Assembly: GCA_934675695.1 (NCBI GenBank)
Contig: CAKURN010000096.1
Span: 1 to 6,052, forward strand
DNA length: 6,052 bases
Source: an uncultured Candidatus Melainabacteria bacterium
Lineage (GTDB): Bacteria; Cyanobacteriota; Vampirovibrionia; Gastranaerophilales; Gastranaerophilaceae
Reading direction: 5' to 3'
The translations under genes and the position numbers were made by a program. The notes beneath the pieces were generated by a model. It saw only the letters and a list, made by a program, of their open reading frames with translations. It was not told where the DNA came from and ran no database searches. This document shows, in pieces, positions 1 to 4,227 of this stretch (position 1 is its first letter; each line of letters begins with the position of its first letter).

Positions 1-319
1 AATCCGGAGGGTGTACAAGAGAGCTATCGTTTGCACATTTTTTAGAGTAGCTTGCAACAATAGTACTGATACCTACAGCAGCAGCCAAAATCGCCCCAGA
101 ACCCCAGAGGATTGGTTTTAGAGTTTTTTTGTAATCGAAGCTGTCTTTATTATCTTCTTCTTGTTTTTCTTCAGGGATAATTTCCGGAATTAAAAAAGAA
201 TCAGAAATAATATCAAAATCCGAAAAATCTTCTTGAAAGTTTTTTTGGATATATCTATTTAGCAAAACGCCTTTCATCGTGTCGTCTGCTTTTTTGGTTT
301 TTCTTAAAAATGGATTCAT
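1..319 (-). CDS. Membrane-anchored hypothetical protein, 3' end outside window
   Basis: I do not recognise this protein. Reading the minus strand from an ATG at 319, an open frame of 106 codons runs without a stop to the window edge, so the C-terminus is missing. The first ~65 residues are charged and lack a signal peptide (begins MNPFLRKTKK), with an acidic, Glu-rich stretch around residues 46-60 (EIIPEEKQEEDNKDS). Residues ~70-91 form one hydrophobic segment (PILWGSGAILAAAVGISTIV) followed by YSKK, as expected for a single membrane helix. By the positive-inside rule the flanking charges give no clear orientation. The start lies 7 bases after the stop of the upstream gene, and no Shine-Dalgarno is visible, so translation is probably coupled to that gene and the two form an operon. 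The function is unknown; a partner role with the upstream zinc-knuckle protein is inferred from spacing only. Confidence 0.7.
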   Translation of the reverse strand, partial: MNPFLRKTKKADDTMKGVLLNRYIQKNFQEDFSDFDIISDSFLIPEIIPEEKQEEDNKDSFDYKKTLKPILWGSGAILAAAVGISTIVASYSKKCANDSSLVHPPD

Positions 320-326
320 TATAGAA

Positions 327-1016
327 TCATTGTGAATCTTTGTTATTGTCATCTTTTTCCTTAAAATACAGTTTGAATAATTTTTTCAAAATTTCTTTTA
401 CTTTTTTTCTGTTTTTGTCTTTTTTATCTTTGTCTTCTTTGTTTTTGTTACCAATAAAAAGTGTCAATATTGTTTCAACAGGTTTTATTATTTGTTCAAG
501 TTTTGAAGAAACAAAATTTTTCATTTCAAAAAGCACCATAGGAAGCTTTTCTGCTACACTTTTTGTAAAATCAACGATATTTAAAACTGCCGCTTGGACA
601 AATTTCTGCACATTGTTGATAGTAGAAAGTGCAAAATTGACAACATTGTTTACGATGTTTAGTGCCATTTTTAATGGGGTTTTTAAGACTGTAGGCAATT
701 TTTCAATATTTTGCATAATTTTTTCTTGAAATTGGGTTATTTTTTCAAGATTGATTATGGGTTTGTTTGACAAAAATTGAAGCAAGAACTCTTTTTTCAA
801 GTCCAGTTGTTCTTTTAGGTCTGCTTTTTGTTGGGCTTGTATTTTTCGCCATTCTGCCATACATTCGTTATAGCTCATTTCACCGGCTTTTCTTGGAGTG
901 TTTTTGTCTTTTGAAGCACCACCCATCGAACCTGAACAAATAGGACAAGTTCCAACCGGAAAACCATGCGGGCATTTGTTTGTATTGCTCGTTGTGACTG
1001 CGTAAGAAACCTGCAA
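327..1016 (-). CDS. CPHG/CPIC zinc-knuckle protein with amphipathic helices (hypothetical)
   Basis: A soluble, lysine-rich protein of about 229 residues whose function I cannot name. Counting from the chosen start, residues 15-27 read CPHGFPVGTCPIC, giving Cys15, His17, Cys24 and Cys27 as a likely zinc site, followed by a Gly/Ser linker (SGSMGG). Residues ~48-80 carry PRKAGEMSYNECMAEWRKIQ and a coiled-coil-like charged helix. Residues ~85-190 are long amphipathic helices rich in Leu, Val, Ile and Asn (for example NIVNNVVNFALSTINNVQKF). The last ~35 residues are strongly Lys/Asp-rich. There is no signal peptide and no clear transmembrane helix. From memory, similar CPHG...CPICSG N-termini recur in Gastranaerophilales hypothetical proteins. 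The start is uncertain: the open frame extends to a TTG at 1049 without a ribosome site, whereas the TTG at 1014-1016 has AAAAGG eight bases upstream, so I prefer that one. The gene lies downstream of a probable cobalamin riboswitch and is followed closely by a membrane-protein gene. Confidence 0.75.
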   Translation of the reverse strand: MQVSYAVTTSNTNKCPHGFPVGTCPICSGSMGGASKDKNTPRKAGEMSYNECMAEWRKIQAQQKADLKEQLDLKKEFLLQFLSNKPIINLEKITQFQEKIMQNIEKLPTVLKTPLKMALNIVNNVVNFALSTINNVQKFVQAAVLNIVDFTKSVAEKLPMVLFEMKNFVSSKLEQIIKPVETILTLFIGNKNKEDKDKKDKNRKKVKEILKKLFKLYFKEKDDNNKDSQ

Positions 1017-1024
1017 AATAGCAA

Positions 1025-1030
1025 CCTTTT
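1025..1030 (-). promoter_or_regulatory. Ribosome binding site deciding a TTG start
   Basis: On the minus strand AAAAGG occupies 1030-1025, eight bases before the TTG at 1016-1014. The longer alternative start at 1049 is preceded only by a T-rich run. The site also lies beyond the hairpin at 1058-1089, so it would be present only on transcripts that read through that hairpin. Confidence 0.45.
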
Positions 1031-1051
1031 CTTGAAAATCCGCACGCAAAA

Positions 1052-1165
1052 AACTAAAAAAGCAATTTCAAAAACCGCAAAATGCTTTTAAATTTGATTT
1101 CAGTTTTCCGACTATACGGTTACGGTATTAGCCAAGGAATTTCACCTTGATTTCCTGCTTAGCAT
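1052..1165 (-). promoter_or_regulatory. Probable class-II (compact) cobalamin riboswitch with kissing-loop hairpin
   Basis: Read on the minus strand, the core has the order seen in cobalamin aptamers. A GGAAA element (1155-1151) is followed by hairpin P4, CAAGG/CCTTG (1149-1145 with 1137-1133), closing the hallmark loop TGAAATT. Next comes a P6/P5 arm (1131-1125 with 1117-1112, one bulge) with loop CGTAACC (1124-1118). After it comes the conserved junction AGTCGGAA (1113-1106), then CTG (1103-1101), which can pair with CAG at 1157-1155. The large P7-P11 side arms of class-I elements are absent, as in env8-type class-II riboswitches, whose published sequence it resembles as I recall it. Downstream, AAAAGCA/TGCTTTT (1058-1064 with 1083-1089) forms a P13-like hairpin. 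Its loop contains GGTT, complementary to AACC in L5, matching the known L5-L13 kissing interaction. A T-rich run follows the hairpin, suggesting transcriptional attenuation of the gene starting at 1016. The ligand and direction of control are inferred from the family. Confidence 0.72.
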
Positions 1166-1195
1166 ATTTATATTATCATAAAAATAATTTTTAAA

Positions 1196-1225
1196 ATAAT
1201 AAATTTAAAAATATATTTATATCAA
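1196..1225 (-). promoter_or_regulatory. Candidate promoter for the riboswitch transcript
   Basis: On the minus strand TTGATA (1225-1220) and TATTAT (1201-1196) are separated by 18 bases and would start RNA near 1189, about 25 bases before the riboswitch core. The whole 1163-1236 stretch is nearly pure A/T, so chance matches are likely and the call is tentative. I see no gene in this stretch and no convincing terminator for the upstream TPR gene. Confidence 0.35.
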
Positions 1226-1236
1226 ACCACTTCCAA

Positions 1237-1740
1237 CTAAATTGTTTCTTTATTATTTTTGCTATCGGCGTTTTCACTCAGCGTTTCATCATCTGTGTCG
1301 CTATCGCTTTCTAAATCAGGGAGATTAATCTCGACACCCATTTCTATCAAGATATCTCTAGCTTTTGGGCCATAAGCAGTTTGTGAAAAATTTTCTAATA
1401 TCGTTTGATAACAGGTGATAGCGTCACTTTGAGCTCCTCTGAGGCGAAAAATATTTCCGATTTTAAAATATATTGGAGCGAAACTTGCTTCAGGTAAAAT
1501 GTCCATCTGTTCATCAAGCTGCAATTTTAATGCGATTAATTTGTCAGCGTCTTCCGGAGTGTAGAGTTCGTGTCTGTATATTTTTTTGGTCAAATCATCG
1601 ACACTCAATGTCAATTCGTCTAGTTTTTCTTGGCTAACACCTTTCTTCTTGCCTTTTGCAGCATCAGCAGGTAGTGCTTGGTTCAAAACTAAAGCAATAA
1701 CTAATATTATTGGAATTAATACCGATAATAATTGTTTCAA
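1237..1740 (-). CDS. Exported TPR-repeat protein, hypothetical
   Basis: A 167-residue protein that is probably periplasmic. Residues 1-27 look like a Sec signal peptide: Lys near the start, a long hydrophobic core (LLSVLIPIILVIALVL) and an ADA/A cleavage motif after Ala27. A basic patch KGKKKG follows. Residues ~35-80 are a charged helical region (VSQEKLDELTLSVDDLTKKI). Residues ~86-120 fit one tetratricopeptide repeat (FAPIYFKIGNIFRLRG followed by DAITCYQTILENF), with a further partial helix (YGPKARDILIEMG) to residue ~135. The C-terminus (~141-167) is acidic and probably disordered. TPR units mediate protein-protein contacts; the partner cannot be read from the sequence. The start codon is TTG at 1740, chosen because GAGGAGGAG lies directly upstream and no better in-frame start exists. 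The gene is divergent from the secreted orphan at 1834 and upstream of the riboswitch region. An anchored rather than cleaved N-terminus is possible. Confidence 0.82.
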   Translation of the reverse strand: MKQLLSVLIPIILVIALVLNQALPADAAKGKKKGVSQEKLDELTLSVDDLTKKIYRHELYTPEDADKLIALKLQLDEQMDILPEASFAPIYFKIGNIFRLRGAQSDAITCYQTILENFSQTAYGPKARDILIEMGVEINLPDLESDSDTDDETLSENADSKNNKETI

Positions 1741-1743
1741 AGA

Positions 1744-1752
1744 CTCCTCCTC
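1744..1752 (-). promoter_or_regulatory. Strong Shine-Dalgarno before a TTG start
   Basis: The minus strand carries GAGGAGGAG at 1752-1744, three bases before the TTG at 1740 when measured from the end of the run and about six from its AGGAGG core. This settles the use of a non-ATG start for the TPR gene. Confidence 0.7.
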
Positions 1753-1767
1753 TTAATACTATACTAC

Positions 1768-1773
1768 ATTATA
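1768..1773 (-). promoter_or_regulatory. Candidate -10 element of the TPR gene
   Basis: A perfect TATAAT lies on the minus strand at 1773-1768 and would start RNA near 1761, leaving a short leader that contains the Shine-Dalgarno. No good -35 hexamer is seen at the usual distance (the bases 17 upstream read AAAGAT), so the promoter may be activator-dependent or the match fortuitous. Confidence 0.4.
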
Positions 1774-1799
1774 TTTGCCAAAAATCCTCAATCTTTGGG

Positions 1800-1827
1800 T
1801 TGAAATTTGCCTAAAATTTATTAAAAT
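1800..1827 (+). promoter_or_regulatory. Candidate promoter giving a leaderless transcript
   Basis: TTGAAA (1800-1805) and TAAAAT (1822-1827) are 16 bases apart. Initiation seven bases after the -10 would fall on the ATG at 1834. No Shine-Dalgarno is present before that ATG (TTAAAATCAAAAT), which agrees with a leaderless mRNA. Confidence 0.45.
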
Positions 1828-1833
1828 CAAAAT

Positions 1834-2322
1834 ATGAGAAAAATTCTTTTTATATTTTTATGTTTTGTGTTTTTGATGGCTTATCCTGAAAGCTTAAAAG
1901 CAGGAATAGAAGAAACATTCGTCCCTGCCGGTTTTTATGGGTCGTGGGGTGTGATTTCAAAATTAAAAAACTGTACAGATCCTAATGTCTTTAATTACGA
2001 AAGCAGAGATATCTGGATTTTATCAGGATATGGAGAAATTTTGGTTCTTGAAAATATAGAATCAGGTGCAAAGTCTGAAATAATAATGAAAGAAAAAAAC
2101 AAAGACGGAAAAACATTGAAGTTTGAACGCAAAAAAATAGTAAACAATTTTGATGAAAAAATCATCTACAAAGAAACAGTGACTTTTGTTTTGAATGGAA
2201 ATAATTTTTCCGGAACAGACAATTTTATAATTGAAAAATACACAAAAAAAGGCTCTTTGATATCTAAAAATTCAGCAAATTACCAAGTAGAAGGTGTAAA
2301 AATTGCAGGTATGAAGCCTTAA
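1834..2322 (+). CDS. Small secreted protein, hypothetical
   Basis: A 162-residue protein of unknown function. The first 23 residues form a typical Sec signal peptide (MRKILFIFLCFVFLMAYPES, then LKA with likely cleavage before Gly24). The mature part starts with IEETFVPAGFYGSWGVISKL and alternates short polar and hydrophobic stretches, giving mostly beta-strand character (for example DIWILSGYGEILVLEN, ETVTFVLNGNNFSGTD). The pattern GxWxVxSKL, the SGA turn and the NxFSGTD strand suggest a small beta-barrel or lipocalin-like fold, which is inference only. One Cys (Cys47) lies in the mature part. No lipobox and no membrane anchor follow the signal, so it is likely free in the periplasm or released. 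The start was chosen for the signal peptide; the gene has no Shine-Dalgarno. It ends just before a symmetric terminator shared with the convergent pilin-like gene. Confidence 0.8.
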   Translation: MRKILFIFLCFVFLMAYPESLKAGIEETFVPAGFYGSWGVISKLKNCTDPNVFNYESRDIWILSGYGEILVLENIESGAKSEIIMKEKNKDGKTLKFERKKIVNNFDEKIIYKETVTFVLNGNNFSGTDNFIIEKYTKKGSLISKNSANYQVEGVKIAGMKP

Positions 2323-2329
2323 AAAAACA

Positions 2330-2359
2330 CAAAAAGTGAGTTTTATAACCCACTTTTTG
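2330..2359. terminator. Bidirectional intrinsic terminator
   Basis: A 13-bp stem (2330-2342 with 2347-2359) has one A-C mismatch and loop TTAT. The outer part reads CAAAAAGTG/CACTTTTTG, followed by T-rich sequence on the plus strand and by a T run (from AAAAAAA at 2321-2327) on the minus strand. It sits between the convergent secreted orphan and pilin-like genes and can serve both. Confidence 0.8.
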
Positions 2360-2371
2360 CTTTAAACTACT

Positions 2372-3196
2372 CTAATTGTCTTCTTGAATATTTTTTCCAA
2401 GCCAACTATCGGCTCTGGCTCCTGCCATTATTTTTCCATCGGCTCTAACTCCATAGCCAAAAGGACAGAAGTCTTTAACATCATCACAGCTTGTAGAACC
2501 TTTTGAACTATCAAAGCCATCAATATCAATACACATAATTTTATAAGAAATATCTATCCCTTTTGCATCTGCATAATTTGCAGGGAATTGATTTGGGGGA
2601 GAAAAATATCTTAATTTAATGGTAGACGAAAGTTTGTTGTATTTGTCCGGTTGCACTTCTAAAGAGCCAAATTGCGGAACTCCTGACTGATAAAATACGA
2701 TATCATCTGTTGTTACTATTTCTTTTCCCATAGCTTTTGCAGATGATTTACAGAGTTCGTCAAATTTTTGTTTTGTTGCGGCAACTGTTGCATCTGTCAC
2801 TGTTCTAGTCATTTTTGTTCCTGTTGCAATCATAGAAATTTTTTCATTAGACGACAACCACGCTCCGATTGTACCTGTTTCGGTAGAAGTATTGCAATCA
2901 GTGGATTTTACAGATAAAACTTCTGCCATTGTTTTACAAAAATATGTTCTTGTGCTGGTGACATTAAGCACATTTGTTGTGCAGTCTGCTTTTATCGCCA
3001 AATCCCCATCACAGTAGTATTTGTCTGAATTAATGAGAGTCGAGATTGTTTGATAAAAGACACTGTTTGCTTTTTTAAATTTGAGTATATTTTCATCGGG
3101 TTTTGAATGATTAGCGGCAGGTATTATTACAGCGGTTATTATTCCAATAACCGTCAGCGTAATCATTACTTCTGCTAAAGTAAACGCTTTTTTCAT
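2372..3196 (-). CDS. Type IV pilin-like / pseudopilin protein with prepilin leader
   Basis: A 274-residue prepilin-like protein. Its N-terminus, MKKA then FTLAEVMITLTVIGIITAVI, is a class III prepilin leader: a short basic peptide, processing before Phe5, Glu at mature position 5 (Glu9 overall) and a ~20-residue hydrophobic helix that anchors in the inner membrane before assembly. The residue before the cleavage site is Ala rather than the usual Gly. The globular part holds eight cysteines (62, 72, 87, 101, 149, 222, 237, 244), an even number consistent with disulfides outside the cytoplasm. The C-terminal third has the run CIDIDGFDS...CPFGYGVRADGKI, a pattern I associate with the many pilin-like proteins of Gastranaerophilales. 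The family forms or caps type IV pili or type II secretion pseudopili; which one cannot be decided, and no assembly genes are nearby. The ATG at 3196 has GGAAGGA seven bases upstream. The promoter region overlaps a palindrome shared with a divergent RHH gene. Confidence 0.88.
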   Translation of the reverse strand: MKKAFTLAEVMITLTVIGIITAVIIPAANHSKPDENILKFKKANSVFYQTISTLINSDKYYCDGDLAIKADCTTNVLNVTSTRTYFCKTMAEVLSVKSTDCNTSTETGTIGAWLSSNEKISMIATGTKMTRTVTDATVAATKQKFDELCKSSAKAMGKEIVTTDDIVFYQSGVPQFGSLEVQPDKYNKLSSTIKLRYFSPPNQFPANYADAKGIDISYKIMCIDIDGFDSSKGSTSCDDVKDFCPFGYGVRADGKIMAGARADSWLGKNIQEDN

Positions 3197-3220
3197 ATTA
3201 ATTCCTTCCAGTTTAATAAA

Positions 3221-3229
3221 ATATTAGCA
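3221..3229 (-). promoter_or_regulatory. Candidate extended -10 of the pilin-like gene
   Basis: The minus strand reads TGCTAATAT at 3229-3221, an extended -10 form. An alternative is TTGAAT (3241-3236) with TATTAA (3218-3213) at 17 bases. In either case the inverted repeat at 3231-3255 would lie over or next to the -35 position. Confidence 0.35.
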
Positions 3230-3230
3230 C

Positions 3231-3255
3231 ATTGTATTCAAAAAAAGAATACAAT
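3231..3255. repeat. Perfect inverted repeat, candidate operator
   Basis: ATTGTATTC (3231-3239) and GAATACAAT (3247-3255) are perfect inverted arms around a 7-base poly-A spacer. The element lies between the divergent pilin-like gene and the RHH regulator gene. A nine-base perfect palindrome in this position is most simply a dimer- or tetramer-binding operator, or an RNA hairpin in a leader. It is not a convincing terminator, because no gene converges on it and the stem has few G/C pairs. Confidence 0.6.
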
Positions 3256-3311
3256 ACATGTTGCAAAAAAGAATATATATTAAAATAGATATTTTAATGC
3301 ACAATAGTAAT

Positions 3312-3473
3312 ATGACGAATTTTAATCCCGTAAAACTGGAGAAAACAGTAATAAGTATTAGAATAGATAATGAACTGTTGAAGACAGTTGATGAAATTTC
3401 TTTTAAAACCGATATTTCAAGAAATGAACTCATTGTTCAATGTATCGAATATGCACTAAACAATATGCAATAA
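3312..3473 (+). CDS. Small ribbon-helix-helix (Arc/MetJ/CopG-type) DNA-binding protein
   Basis: A 53-residue protein from the ATG at 3312 (MTNFNPVKLEKTVISIRIDN onward) has the RHH layout. A short strand, VISIRID, would lie in the DNA major groove; helix 1, NELLKTVDEISFKT, follows; then a turn, DISR, and helix 2, NELIVQCIEYALNN. Two such chains intertwine to bind palindromic DNA and usually repress transcription. The frame is open from an upstream ATG at 3258 (71 residues) and another at 3297. The extra N-terminal residues look non-conserved and none of the three starts has a Shine-Dalgarno, so the start is uncertain. No toxin gene is adjacent: the next gene encodes a lipoprotein, so this is probably a stand-alone regulator rather than an antitoxin. 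The palindrome at 3231-3255, just upstream and shared with the pilin-like gene, is the obvious candidate target; this is inference. Confidence 0.72.
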   Translation: MTNFNPVKLEKTVISIRIDNELLKTVDEISFKTDISRNELIVQCIEYALNNMQ

Positions 3474-3483
3474 GCCTGTATTC

Positions 3484-3512
3484 TTGATTTTTAAGGTTTA
3501 ATGAAGTAGAAT
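3484..3512 (+). promoter_or_regulatory. Candidate promoter giving a leaderless transcript
   Basis: TTGATT (3484-3489) and TAGAAT (3507-3512) are exactly 17 bases apart. Initiation seven to eight bases later coincides with the ATG at 3520. The bases before that ATG (AATAAAAACT) contain no Shine-Dalgarno. Confidence 0.5.
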
Positions 3513-3519
3513 AAAAACT

Positions 3520-4167
3520 ATGAAAAAGCTTTTAAATTTTGCATTTTTGTTTTTTGTTTTATTATTTGCTTCAGGCTGTTCTACATTGACTTATGTAGGT
3601 GATGACTATGTCGCAAATAATACCCAAACGATAAAAACTTCTGAAGATTTTTTGTTTAATGTATACAAAAAACAACTCAACGATACAAATATAAAAATAG
3701 GAATTTCAAAAACCCCTATTGCAGAATTGTTGGCACTTTATGTCCAAGTCGAAAACTATTCTTATGACACACCTTTTGTCTTTAAAGTAGAAGATTTGAG
3801 GGTTTCGACCGCTAATGGAAATATTCCTTTTATTACAACAAACAACTACCTTTCTATTTGGCAAAACCAAGAAGCAGCCTCTATGGCACAAATGGGTACA
3901 ATGAGTGCTACATTAACTACAATGACCGGACTAAACAGTAACTACAACGACTACAATCAAGGTATTGCACAAAACGCTGCCCAACAAACAACCACAAGTG
4001 CTTTTAACAGTATAGAAGCAACAGGAAACCAAATTTTAAAACACTCAATAAGATTGTCTTCTACAATAAACCCTAGAAAAAGCCAGTATTTCTACTTCTT
4101 CTTTGAAAATACAGAAGAAGAAATAACCGTAAAATACAAAACGCTCGAATACAAATTTAAAATTTAA
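3520..4167 (+). CDS. Lipoprotein, hypothetical
   Basis: A 215-residue protein of unknown function. The N-terminus MKKLLNFAFLFFVLLFASGC ends in a lipobox-like FASGC, so signal peptidase II would cleave before Cys20 and the cysteine would be lipidated. The mature residue after Cys is Ser21, which by the E. coli sorting rule allows outer-membrane placement. Residues ~40-110 are mixed strand and helix with aromatic residues (LALYVQVENYSYDTPFVFKV). Residues ~112-172 are a low-complexity stretch rich in Gln, Asn, Ala, Thr and Met (for example MAQMGTMSATLTTMTGLNSN). The C-terminal ~40 residues are strand-rich (SQYFYFFFENTEEEITVKY) and may close a beta domain around the variable insert. The gene appears to have its own promoter and possibly a leaderless mRNA; trxB follows 60 bases downstream. 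I see no pathway link between the two. Confidence 0.82.
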   Translation: MKKLLNFAFLFFVLLFASGCSTLTYVGDDYVANNTQTIKTSEDFLFNVYKKQLNDTNIKIGISKTPIAELLALYVQVENYSYDTPFVFKVEDLRVSTANGNIPFITTNNYLSIWQNQEAASMAQMGTMSATLTTMTGLNSNYNDYNQGIAQNAAQQTTTSAFNSIEATGNQILKHSIRLSSTINPRKSQYFYFFFENTEEEITVKYKTLEYKFKI

Positions 4168-4216
4168 GGAACTTTTTTTGCAATTTTTCGTCAAAAATAA
4201 AAAAAGAGCAATTTAG

Positions 4217-4223
4217 TTGAGGT
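4217..4223 (+). promoter_or_regulatory. Ribosome binding site of trxB
   Basis: TTGAGGT precedes the ATG at 4228, with GAGG five to six bases from the start. The contrast with the two upstream plus-strand genes, which lack such a site, supports ordinary leadered translation here. Immediately upstream, 4172-4206 can form an A/T-only hairpin with no T tract after it. Confidence 0.6.
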
Positions 4224-4227
4224 AACA

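Noticed and set aside
340..729. Plus-strand open frame of 129 codons opposite the CPHG gene
   Set aside because: It is antisense to a frame with a clear zinc knuckle and helices. Its composition (Phe/Ser/Leu-rich) is the mirror of Lys/Glu-rich coding on the other strand, and no ribosome site was seen.
1163..1236. Further AT-rich hairpins as a terminator for the TPR gene
   Set aside because: The stretch is almost pure A/T and many weak pairings are possible; none has a G/C-containing stem followed by a T run that stands out.
3231..3255. The inverted repeat as a transcription terminator or mobile-element end
   Set aside because: It lies between divergent genes, so no transcript needs to end there. 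There is no transposase, target duplication or second copy in the window.
3312..3473. RHH protein as the antitoxin of a toxin-antitoxin pair
   Set aside because: No small toxin-like frame is adjacent on either side; the next genes are a lipoprotein and a divergent pilin-like gene with their own control signals.
4172..4206. A/T-only hairpin between the lipoprotein gene and trxB as a terminator
   Set aside because: The stem (CTTTTTTT/AAAAAAAG and ATTTTT/AAAAAT with a 3-base bulge) has almost no G/C pairs and no T tract after it on the plus strand. Poly-A/poly-T runs pair by chance in such DNA.
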